Positions 37,206 to 45,333 of a stretch of 64,000 bases of DNA are shown here, piece by piece (within the stretch, counting starts at the first letter, position 1; each line of letters opens with the position of its first letter). Source of the DNA: Variovorax sp. TBS-050B (GTDB taxonomy: Bacteria > Pseudomonadota > Gammaproteobacteria > Burkholderiales > Burkholderiaceae_C). The stretch covers positions 1,029,001-1,093,000 of the forward strand of contig NZ_JARXYR010000002.1 in the NCBI RefSeq assembly GCF_029893635.1. Reading direction: 5' to 3'. The translations under genes and the position numbers were made by a program. The notes beneath the pieces are model-generated. The model was not told where the DNA came from, did no database searches, and worked only from the letters and a program-made list of their open reading frames with translations.

Positions 37206-37976
37206 TCAGCCGCGCGCCTGCGCGATGACGAGCAGCCCGTCCATGATCAGGCTCTCGACGAGCTCGAAGTGCCCGTTCATCGCGGGCGCCATCTTCCAGC
37301 CCGCGCCGCCCGTCATGTAGCAGGCGGGCTCGGCGCCGCAGTGCGAGCGCACGTGCTGCACCATGCGTTCGACCGCACCCGCGATGGCGTAGGTGCCGCC
37401 GCTGGTCAGCGCATCGCTGGTGTTGGTGGGGAACTCGCGCACCTCGCCGGTCGGCACGTGCAGGCCTGCGGTGCCCGACTCGAGCGCGCGCAGCATGATG
37501 CCGTGGCCCGGCAGGATCAGGCCGCCGAGGAACCTGCCGTTCGCATCGACCGCTTCCACCGTGACCGCGGTGCCGATCAGCACCACCACCATCGGCCGCG
37601 CCGGCCCCGCGGCCAGCATGCGGTGGCGCGCGCCGATCATCGCCACCCAGCGGTCGGCGCCGAGCCGCGTCGGATGGTCGTAGCCGTTGACGATGCCGGC
37701 CTCGGCCGCGCTCGCGACCACCCAGCGCGGCATGCAGTCGAAGCGCTCGGTCACCTGTTCCTCCGCACGTCGGCGCACCGCGTCGCCGGCCACCACGCAG
37801 CCGAGCATCGACGCCGGTGCGGGCAGTGCGGCCCAGGGCCCGTCGCCGAGGCGCTCGATGTGGTCGAGGAACTCGGCCCCGTGCGCGAGCAGCGCGGCGC
37901 CGGGGCGCGGTGCGTCGTAGAGCGCCCATTTGAGCCGCGTGTTGCCGATGTCGATCGCGAGGAAGGGGGAAGCCAT
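37206..37976 (-). CDS. coaX: Type III pantothenate kinase
   Basis: CoaX catalyses the first step of CoA synthesis and, unlike type I, is not feedback-inhibited by CoA. The 256-residue protein has the ASKHA phosphate-1 motif [16 protein letters not shown], the [14 protein letters not shown] and [15 protein letters not shown] motifs and [15 protein letters not shown]. It requires a monovalent cation. Start at 37976 gives the normal N-terminus; an alternative ATG at 37985 adds three residues. Confidence 0.94.
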   Translation of the reverse strand: MASPFLAIDIGNTRLKWALYDAPRPGAALLAHGAEFLDHIERLGDGPWAALPAPASMLGCVVAGDAVRRRAEEQVTERFDCMPRWVVASAAEAGIVNGYDHPTRLGADRWVAMIGARHRMLAAGPARPMVVVLIGTAVTVEAVDANGRFLGGLILPGHGIMLRALESGTAGLHVPTGEVREFPTNTSDALTSGGTYAIAGAVERMVQHVRSHCGAEPACYMTGGAGWKMAPAMNGHFELVESLIMDGLLVIAQARG

Positions 37977-38110
37977 GCGCGGCATTATTGCGACTTTGTG
38001 GTTACGCCTGCTGACGTATCGGTCCCGAATGCGCCTCGCGCCTACTCGCTCCTGCCGCATTTCGCCGCTACATTCGCGGTTCCCAACAACCAAGGTGCAA
38101 GGAGAGAACC

Positions 38111-38584
38111 ATGGGTTTGCTTAGTTTCATCAAGGAAGCCGGCGAAAAGCTGTTCGGCGGCTCGTCCGCCAACGCCGCCACGCCCGCCGGCCCCGATGCC
38201 AACCAGGCCGCGGCCGCCGCCATCAAGACTTACATCGAGACACAGAACCTCGGCCTCAGCAATCTCCAAGTCACCTACACCGCGAGCAGCGGCGTCGTGA
38301 CCCTCGCCGGCAATGCCCCCTCGCAGGAAGCCAGCGAAAAGGCCTCGCTCGCCGCCGGCAACGTGGCCAACGTGACGAGCGTCGAAAACAACCTCGTCGC
38401 CCCGCCGGCACCGCCCGCGCAGTACCACGACGTCGTCAAGGGCGACACGCTCTCGGCCATCTCGAAGAAGTACTACGGCGACGCCAACAAGTACAACACC
38501 ATCTTCGAAGCCAACAAGCCGATGCTGAGCCATCCGGACAAGATCTATCCGGGGCAGAAGCTGCGCATTCCGCCGCTCAAGTGA
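38111..38584 (+). CDS. BON-LysM protein (Kbp/YgaU-like potassium-binding protein)
   Basis: A 157-residue protein with no signal peptide. The N-terminal [17 protein letters not shown] leads to a BON domain (about 35-95, [18 protein letters not shown]) and a LysM domain (about 103-155, [19 protein letters not shown] ... [11 protein letters not shown]). This is the architecture of E. coli YgaU/Kbp, a cytoplasmic potassium-sensing protein. The ribosome-binding site is AAGGAGAG. It stands alone and is closed by a terminator. Confidence 0.93.
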   Translation: MGLLSFIKEAGEKLFGGSSANAATPAGPDANQAAAAAIKTYIETQNLGLSNLQVTYTASSGVVTLAGNAPSQEASEKASLAAGNVANVTSVENNLVAPPAPPAQYHDVVKGDTLSAISKKYYGDANKYNTIFEANKPMLSHPDKIYPGQKLRIPPLK

Positions 38585-38611
38585 GCGGCGCCTACCGCGC
38601 ATGACGCCAGA

Positions 38612-38639
38612 GGCCCGCCGGAGACGGCGGGCCTTTTTT
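38612..38639 (+). terminator. Intrinsic terminator of the BON-LysM gene
   Basis: A 9-bp perfect stem GGCCCGCCG / CGGCGGGCC with a GAGA loop followed by six T. Textbook Rho-independent terminator. Confidence 0.92.
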
Positions 38640-38652
38640 CATGCGCGCCGGT

Positions 38653-39087
38653 TCAGTTCTGCTTCCACGGCAGCCCACGCTTGCGCCAGCCGCCCAGCTG
38701 CCCGCGGTGGCCGTGCTCGTCGGGGTTGCCCTCGAAGCCCTCGAGGATGTTGTAGGCCTCCAGGCCCAGTTCGGTCGCGCGCTTCGCGGCCGCCACCGAG
38801 CGCACGCCGCTGCGGCACAGCAGCACGAGCTTCCTGCGGCCGCCCTCGGCGGCGGCGCGCACGCCTTCGTCGAAGCCGGGGTTCATCGCCATACCGGGCC
38901 ATTGCTTCCAGGCCACGGGCACCGCGCCGGGCACGAAGCCGACCCACTCGCGCTCGGCGTCGCTGCGCACGTCGACCATCACCGCCTCGCCGCTCGCCAT
39001 CCACTGCGCCGCCTGCTCGGGCGTGACGTCGCCGGCATAGCCGTCGGCAGGCTGCGTCGCCGTGTTTCGCTCGACGGGTGCATTCAT
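38653..39087 (-). CDS. Rhodanese-like sulfurtransferase
   Basis: A 144-residue single-domain rhodanese. The active-site loop is LLCRSGVRS, with the catalytic Cys, and MVDVRSDAEREWVGFVPGAVPVAW is the conserved upstream segment. It may move sulfur or bind anions; the partner is unknown. It is divergent from the TRAP transporter genes with a 146-base gap. Confidence 0.92.
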   Translation of the reverse strand: MNAPVERNTATQPADGYAGDVTPEQAAQWMASGEAVMVDVRSDAEREWVGFVPGAVPVAWKQWPGMAMNPGFDEGVRAAAEGGRRKLVLLCRSGVRSVAAAKRATELGLEAYNILEGFEGNPDEHGHRGQLGGWRKRGLPWKQN

Positions 39088-39233
39088 TTCCGCGTCCTTT
39101 CGATCGCCGGGGCGGCCTTGCTCTGAACATTCATTTCTATAACCTTCGTAAAAACCCTGTTTGTCACGTTTTGCTGCACCCCAAAGATGGCGTTCTGGAT
39201 TTTCCAGACCGCACTCTAAATGGAGACAGACAC

Positions 39234-40349
39234 ATGACAGACAGCAAATCGCCTCGCCGCCGCAATCTTCTGAAAGGGGCGGCGGTGGCCGCTGGCGCGA
39301 TGTCCGCGCCCATGGTCAGCATGGCGCAGACCACGTCGCTGCGTTTCCAGAGCACCTGGCCTGCCAAGGACATCTTCCATGAATACGCGCAGGACTTCGC
39401 CAAGAAGGTCAACGACATGGCGGGCAACCGCCTCAAGATCGAGGTGCTGCCGGCCGGTTCGGTGGTGCCGGCGTTCCAGCTGCTCGATGCGGTGGCCAAG
39501 GGCACGCTCGACGGCGGCCACGGCGTGGTGGCCTACTGGTACGGCAAGAACTCGGCGCTGGCGCTCTGGGGCTCGGGTCCGGGCTTCGGCATGGACGCGA
39601 ACATGGTGCTGGCCTGGCACTACTACGGCGGCGGCAAGGCGCTGATCGAGGAGATCTACAAGGGCCTGAACCTCGACGTGGTGTCCTACCTCTACGGCCC
39701 GATGCCGACGCAGCCGCTCGGCTGGTTCAAGAAGCCGGTGGCGCGCGCCGAGGACATGAAGGGCCTGAAGTTCCGCACCGTGGGCCTCGCGGTCGACGTG
39801 TTCACCGACATGGGCACGGCCGTGAACCCGCTGCCCGGCGGCGAGATCGTGCCGGCGCTCGACCGCGGCCTGATCGATGCGGCCGAGTTCAACAACGCCT
39901 CGAGCGACCGCGTGCTGGGCTTTCCCGACGTGGCGAAGAACTGCATGCTGCAGAGCTTCCACCAGTCGGGCGAGCAGTTCGAGATCCTGTTCAACAAGGG
40001 CAAGCTCGCAGCGCTGCCGGCCGAGCTCAAGTCGATCATCGACTATGCGGTGCAGGCCGCGAGCGCCGACATGAGCTGGAAGGCGATCGAGCGCAACTCG
40101 CAGGACTACATCGAGCTCAAGAAGTCCGGCATCAAGTTCTACAAGACGCCCGATGCGATCCTGCGCGCGCAGCTCGCCTCGTGGGACAAGACGGTGGCCA
40201 AGAAGTCGGCCGAGAACCCGATGTTCAAGAAGGTGCTCGACTCGCAGAAAGCCTTCGCCCAGCGCGCCGGCCAGTGGCAGAACGACTACACGGTCGATTT
40301 CAAGATGGCCTACAACCACTACTTCGGCGCGCAGGCCAAGAAGTCCTGA
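39234..40349 (+). CDS. TRAP transporter solute-binding protein (DctP family)
   Basis: A 371-residue periplasmic binding protein. The N-terminus KSPRRRNLLKGAAVAAGAM is a Tat-type signal, unusual for Sec-type DctP proteins but common in this subfamily. The mature part has LRFQSTWPAKDIFHEYAQDFAKKV, VGLAVDVFTDMGTAVNPLPGGEIVPALDRG and FHQSGEQFEILFNK, typical of TRAP binding proteins for keto acids or aromatic-type carboxylates. Followed by the small and large membrane subunits. Confidence 0.93.
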   Translation: MTDSKSPRRRNLLKGAAVAAGAMSAPMVSMAQTTSLRFQSTWPAKDIFHEYAQDFAKKVNDMAGNRLKIEVLPAGSVVPAFQLLDAVAKGTLDGGHGVVAYWYGKNSALALWGSGPGFGMDANMVLAWHYYGGGKALIEEIYKGLNLDVVSYLYGPMPTQPLGWFKKPVARAEDMKGLKFRTVGLAVDVFTDMGTAVNPLPGGEIVPALDRGLIDAAEFNNASSDRVLGFPDVAKNCMLQSFHQSGEQFEILFNKGKLAALPAELKSIIDYAVQAASADMSWKAIERNSQDYIELKKSGIKFYKTPDAILRAQLASWDKTVAKKSAENPMFKKVLDSQKAFAQRAGQWQNDYTVDFKMAYNHYFGAQAKKS

Positions 40350-40441
40350 GACGGCCGCCACGTCGATGCGAGGGCACCGGGCGGTGCCCTCTTTTCATGC
40401 CCGTCCATGCCGCGCCCGGCCGCGGCGAGGAGTTCTTCTCG

Positions 40442-41062
40442 ATGCAATCTTTCCTGTTGGCCGTCGACCGGTTCTCGACCTGGATCGGCAAGACCTTCGC
40501 CTGGTGCGCGCTGCTGCTGACGCTGCTGATCAGCTGGGAGGTGTTCTCGCGCTACGTGCTGAACCATCCGCACGCCTGGGTGCTCGATGCGCAGATCATG
40601 CTGTACGGCGCGATGTTCATGACCGCGGGCGCCTACACCCTGTCGAAGAACGGCCACGTGCGCGGCGACGTGCTCTACGGCTTCTTCCGTCCGCGCACGC
40701 AGGCGCTGGTGGACCTGGTTCTCTACATCGTCTTCTTCCTGCCGGGCATCGTCGCGCTGACCTGGGCCGGCTGGGTCTATGCGGGCGAATCGCTCGCGAT
40801 CCGCGAGCAGACCTTCTCGGCCGAGCCGCTGCCGCTCTATCCGTTCAAGTACATCATCCCGCTCGCCGGCTTCACGCTGCTGCTGCAGGGCCTGGTCGAG
40901 ATCATCCGCTGCGTGCAGTGCATCCAGCGCGGGTCCTGGCCCTCGCGCGAGCAGGACGTCGAAGAGGTCGACGTCGACAAGCTCAAGGAGATGGTGAACG
41001 TGAAGGACGAGGACATCGCCGCGCTCGACCGCGTGGTGACGGCCAAGGAGGGCACGCGATGA
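40442..41062 (+). CDS. TRAP transporter small membrane subunit (DctQ family)
   Basis: A 206-residue protein with four transmembrane helices (WIGKTFAWCALLLTLLISWEV, WVLDAQIMLYGAMFMTAGAY, LVLYIVFFLPGIVALTWAGW, IPLAGFTLLLQGLVEIIR) and an acidic C-terminal tail. The start at 40442 has GAGGAG nine bases upstream; an earlier in-frame ATG (40398) is less likely. It overlaps dctM by 4 bp. Confidence 0.92.
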   Translation: MQSFLLAVDRFSTWIGKTFAWCALLLTLLISWEVFSRYVLNHPHAWVLDAQIMLYGAMFMTAGAYTLSKNGHVRGDVLYGFFRPRTQALVDLVLYIVFFLPGIVALTWAGWVYAGESLAIREQTFSAEPLPLYPFKYIIPLAGFTLLLQGLVEIIRCVQCIQRGSWPSREQDVEEVDVDKLKEMVNVKDEDIAALDRVVTAKEGTR

Positions 41063-43036
41063 GAATCCGCCGCGAACTCTGGTTCGGCCTCTCGTTCATG
41101 GCGCTGATCGTGATCGGCGCCGCCGCGATGCTGCTGAGCGCCGACACCATCACCAACGGCCACCTCGGCCTGCTGATGCTCTCGCTCGTGGTGGTGGCGA
41201 TCATGCTGGGCTTTCCGACCGCCTTCACGCTGATGGGCATGGGCATGCTCTTCACCTGGCTCGCCTACGACCGCGACTGGCACCGCACGCTCGACCTGAT
41301 GGTGCAGTCGGCCTACAAGACCATGGCCAACGACGTGCTGATCGCGGTGCCGCTGTTCGTCTTCATGGGCTACCTGGTCGAGCGCGCCAACCTGATCGAG
41401 TCGCTGTTCAAGAGCCTGCACCTGTCGCTCGCGCGGCTGCCGGGCGCGCTCGCCGTGGCGACGCTCGTGACCTGCACCATCTTCGCGACCGCGACCGGCA
41501 TCGTGGGTTGCGGTGGTCACGCTGATGGGCCTGCTGGCGCTGCCCTCGATGCTGCGCGCGGGCTACAGCGTGCCGCTGGCCGCGGGCGCGATCACCGCGG
41601 GCGGCTGCCTGGGCATCCTGATCCCCCCCTCGGTGCTGTTGATCGTCTACGGCGCCACGGCCGGCGTGTCGGTGGTGCAGCTCTATGCGGGCGCGTTCTT
41701 CCCGGGGCTGATGCTGGCCTCGCTCTACGTGGTGTACGTGATCATCGTCGCGAAGCTCAAGCCGCAGTCGGCGCCCCCGCTGTCGGCGGCCGAGCGCGTG
41801 GTGCCGCTGCCGCCGCTGTCGCAGCGCATCGCCGGGAGCCCCGCCTCGCATGCGGTGCTCGGGCTGCTCAAGGGCCGGCGCAATGCCGAGGTGCCGCTCT
41901 CGCACATCCTGCGACAGCTCGGCATCGTCGCGCTGCCGGGCGTGATCTTCCTGCTGCTCGCGGGCTTCAGCTACAAGGCCGTGACCACGGTCGCGGTGCA
42001 GGAACGCTACGAGATCCAGGAGATCGGCGCCGCGCGCAGCGGCGGCGGCTCCTCGCTCGCCGAGCCCTCGGCGGGCGGATTGCAGGAGCCGCCGGCCGAA
42101 GGCGGGCTCGCCGAGCCCCCGGCCGAGGGCGGCGGACTGCAGGAGCCTCCCTCGGCCGAAGCCGCGCCCGCGGCGCCCGCGGCAGGCGGGGTCGCGGAGC
42201 CGCCGGGCGCAGCCCCCGCACCGGCCGCGCCGGCCGCGGCGGCGAACGCCGAGCAGGCCCCGGCCGACGGCGCATCGACCCAGCCCGCGCCCAGGTGGTG
42301 GTGGATCACCTTCGCCGTGCTGGGCGCGATCACCGTGCTGTTCTACCTGTTCCTGAGCTTCGCGCGGCTCGAGGTCTTCAAGATGCTGCTGGCCTCGTTC
42401 TTCCCGCTGGTGCTGCTGATCCTCGCGGTGCTCGGCTCGATCGTGCTCGGCCTGGCCACGCCGACCGAGGCGGCGGCGATGGGCGCGCTCGGCGGCATGC
42501 TGCTGGCCGCGGCCTACCGCCGGCTCAACCTCACGGTGCTCAAGGAGTCGGTGTTCCTCACGGCCAAGACCTCGGCCATGGTGTGCTGGCTGTTCGTGGG
42601 CTCGGCCATCTTCTCGGCCGCCTTCGCGCTGCTCGGCGGCCAGGCGCTGGTCGAGCAGTGGGTGCTCGGCATGAACCTCACGAAGCTGCAGTTCCTGGTG
42701 CTGAGCCAGGTCATCATCTTCCTGCTCGGCTGGCCGCTCGAGTGGACCGAGATCATCGTGATCTTCATGCCCATCTTCATCCCGCTGCTCGACAACTTCG
42801 GCGTCGATCCGCTGTTCTTCGGCCTGCTGGTGGCGCTCAACCTGCAGACGGCCTTCCTCTCGCCGCCGGTGGCGATGGCGGCCTTCTACCTCAAGGGCGT
42901 GAGCCCGCCGCACGTGACGCTGAACCAGATCTTCCTGGGCATGCTGCCGTTCATGGGCATCCAGGTGCTCGCGATCCTGCTGCTCTACGTCTTTCCGCAG
43001 ATCGGGCTGTGGCTGCCGCAGCTGCTCTACAAGTAG
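41059..43036 (+). CDS. TRAP transporter large membrane subunit (DctM family), extra base near 41508 and a Pro/Glu/Ala-rich insert
   Basis: The transport channel subunit. The first part (to about residue 149) ends at FATATGIVG; the second begins VTLMGLLALPSMLRAGYSVPLAAGA in another frame. One extra T at 41508-41509 explains the break (GTG-GGT-GCG-GTG is expected); the corrected protein is about 658 residues. Between helices, around residues 325-411 (42036-42290), is a low-complexity insert with alternating LAEPP and LQEPP units. It is cytosolic or periplasmic depending on topology, and absent from short DctM proteins. The remaining helices are normal (LATPTEAAAMGALGGMLLAA). Start 41059 is fixed by the ATGA overlap. 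Confidence 0.9.
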
Positions 43037-43049
43037 CCCCGATGCCAGG

Positions 43050-43143
43050 GCACCCGCGGAACCGGCTCTGCCGGGCCGCCGGGTGCGCCCCTTGAGGGGG
43101 AGTCGAGCGACACGCGGTGCGCGAGGGACGGGGTGGTTTCATT
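43050..43143 (-). repeat. Dispersed 3'-UTR repeat, copy after the PEP-binding protein gene
   Basis: Read on the minus strand the element begins at the stop codon of the 43144 gene: CGCGTGTCGCT, a C-run/G-run hairpin (CCCCCTCAAGGGG) and then GGCCCGGCAGAGCCGGTTCC. The last part is nearly the same as the copies at 48697 and 60609. On the plus strand it lies downstream of dctM, but its orientation follows the minus-strand gene. Confidence 0.75.
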
Positions 43144-45195
43144 TCAGCGGCGCCGCTCCACATAGGGCCGCGCCTGCAGCAGCACGATGCGGTCGCCCAC
43201 GGTGGCCCATTCGATGTCCTGGTCGACGCCGCCGAAGGCGCGCTTCACGGCCGCGCCGACGGCCGCGAGGCGCACCACCAGCGCGTCGGTCAGCACCTGG
43301 CGGCCGGCCTCGACCGGCACCTCCTTCACGCCGCCGTCGCTGTCGAGCTGCAGCGCGGTGTCCTCGGCCGAGCGGCTCAGCACCTGGATCGCCTTCGACC
43401 AGCTCGAATAGATCAGCTGCTCGGCGATGCGCCGGCCCTCGACCACGCGGATGCCGATGCCGCGCTTGGCCGAGATGTAGGTGGTGTGCGCGCGGCCCGC
43501 GTCGAAGGGGTCGCGCGTGATCATCACGCCCGCCGCCGAGGCGTCGATGGCCGTCTGCACGAACACGCCCATCAGCACCGATTCGGCGCCGAAGCCCGCG
43601 GCGCCGCGCGCCTCCCAGGCCTCGGCGTTGAAGACCGAGGCCCAGACCTTCTTCACCGCGAGTTCGAGCGCATCGCCGGTGCGCACGTTGGGCACCGTGG
43701 TGTAGAGGCCGGCGCCGCTGAAGCCCGGCAGGTCTTCCGAATTCGACGAGCTGCGCACGAACACGCCGCCGCCGCCGAGCTGCGACTGCCAGGCGGCGCG
43801 CCAGGACGCGGCGGTGGCCGGATCGACGGGCCAGCCGACGATCTCGTCGCGCAGCTGCGCCAGCGCCTTCTGCCGCGCCTGCGGATCGCTCGCGAAGCCC
43901 GGCGCGCGCTGCATGCGCGCGATGCGCTCGGGCAGGCCGTGGGCGCGCATGAAGCGGTCGTACTGCGCGAACGGAATGCAGAAGCCGTCGGGCACCGAGG
44001 TGCCGGGAATGCGCGCGGCCTGCAGCGCGCCGAGGTTCGCGGCCTTCACGCCGCACTGCGCGCTGTGCCGCGCGCGCAGGGCCGCGAGCGGCAGCAGCCG
44101 GGTCTCGCGCAGGTCGGGCTGCACCGCGCGCCGGCCGCCCGGCACCGCGCCCGCGGCGGCGACGCGCGCCGCGCGCGGCGGCAGCGCGGCGATCTCCTCG
44201 GGCGTGAGCCGGCGCACCTGGTAGCCCGAGGCCGCGACCTTGAGCGCGACCCACTGGCCCGCATGTTCGCGCAGCACCGCGGCCGCATCGCGCACGTAGG
44301 CATTCGGAATGCCCCAGCCCTTGGCGAGCAGGTTGACGTGCGACAGCGCGGTCGAGGGCCGCTCGGTCAGCACGCCGGCCACGGGCGGCAGGCTGATCGG
44401 CACTTGGCGCAGCACGGCGATGTCGTCGGGCAGCAGCGCATTCAGCGCCTGCGCGCCCGCGGCCGCCTCGTCGACGATGCGCACCCGGCCGGTGGCGGTG
44501 CCGAGGTTCATCGGCAGGTAGGGCTGCTCGCGGATCAGCGCCTCCTGGCTCACGGCCTCGATGCCGGCCTCCTGCGCCACGCGGTCGTGCAGCGTGGAAT
44601 TGGTCTTGAACTTCACCGGCGCGAAGAAGCTCGCCCTGAGCTGCGCATCGGCCTCGCGCAGCAGCGCGGGCGTGAGCCGGTCGCCTTCCCAGAACTCGTA
44701 GGTGAAGCTGCCGATGTTCTGCTGCCAGCTCAGCGTGCCGAACAGGAAGCGCCGGTCCGGTGCCAGGTAGTTGCGGTCGATCTCGCGCTTGCCCGCATGC
44801 GGCGCGAGCCCGGTCTCGCGCACGTAGCGCAGGTGCAGCTGGTAGCGCGGCGTGTCGATGTAATGGGTGCGGACCGGCTTCGCGCGCCGGTCGACGACGA
44901 ACAGCAGGTGCGGCAGCGCCATCGGCGTGCCGGCGTCGTAGACGCGCGCGAGCGCATCGAAGTCGGCGCGGCTGCGCAGCGCGGGCAGTGCGCCGGGCCG
45001 CGGCGCGGCCGCGGCTTCGGGCGGGGACGGATGATTCTGCTGCTGGTAATAAGAGGGCTTGCGGGCGAGCTGCGCCTGCGCGGGCAGTGCGGCCAGCCCC
45101 AGGGTCGCCGCCGCCAGCGCCGCCGCCCACCGCGAGCCGCTATGGTTCTGGTAGCGCACCTCGCTCGGTGCGCGGGCCCTGCTGTCGGATTTCAT
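43144..45195 (-). CDS. Secreted PEP/pyruvate-binding-domain protein with swivelling-domain-first architecture
   Basis: A 683-residue protein with a clear signal peptide (ALAAATLGLAALPAQAQ). A novel N-terminal region (to about 220) contains YQLHLRYVRETGLAPHAGKREIDRNYL patterns. Around His286, ALSHVNLLAKGWGIPNAYV resembles the phosphohistidine swivel of PEP synthase/PPDK. The C-terminal half (from about 395, GVKAANLGALQAARIPGTSV) is a PEP/pyruvate-binding ATP-grasp-type domain with VFVRSSSNSEDLPGFSGAGLY and QDIEWATVGDRIVLLQARP. In PEP synthase the order is the reverse. An ATP-grasp enzyme with an export signal is puzzling because ATP is scarce outside the cytoplasm. It diverges from the FecR-domain gene. 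Confidence 0.85.
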   Translation of the reverse strand: MKSDSRARAPSEVRYQNHSGSRWAAALAAATLGLAALPAQAQLARKPSYYQQQNHPSPPEAAAAPRPGALPALRSRADFDALARVYDAGTPMALPHLLFVVDRRAKPVRTHYIDTPRYQLHLRYVRETGLAPHAGKREIDRNYLAPDRRFLFGTLSWQQNIGSFTYEFWEGDRLTPALLREADAQLRASFFAPVKFKTNSTLHDRVAQEAGIEAVSQEALIREQPYLPMNLGTATGRVRIVDEAAAGAQALNALLPDDIAVLRQVPISLPPVAGVLTERPSTALSHVNLLAKGWGIPNAYVRDAAAVLREHAGQWVALKVAASGYQVRRLTPEEIAALPPRAARVAAAGAVPGGRRAVQPDLRETRLLPLAALRARHSAQCGVKAANLGALQAARIPGTSVPDGFCIPFAQYDRFMRAHGLPERIARMQRAPGFASDPQARQKALAQLRDEIVGWPVDPATAASWRAAWQSQLGGGGVFVRSSSNSEDLPGFSGAGLYTTVPNVRTGDALELAVKKVWASVFNAEAWEARGAAGFGAESVLMGVFVQTAIDASAAGVMITRDPFDAGRAHTTYISAKRGIGIRVVEGRRIAEQLIYSSWSKAIQVLSRSAEDTALQLDSDGGVKEVPVEAGRQVLTDALVVRLAAVGAAVKRAFGGVDQDIEWATVGDRIVLLQARPYVERRR

Positions 45196-45333
45196 CGGAG
45201 ATTCCTCATTACATGCGGTTGCCGAATCTGCACGCGCTTCACCAAGCCGGCGGGCGGCGCTGACAGCGGCAGCGGATTCTCGCGCGTTACAAATACGAAG
45301 CCACTCACCGGTCCGCCAAAGCCAGAAATCTTT

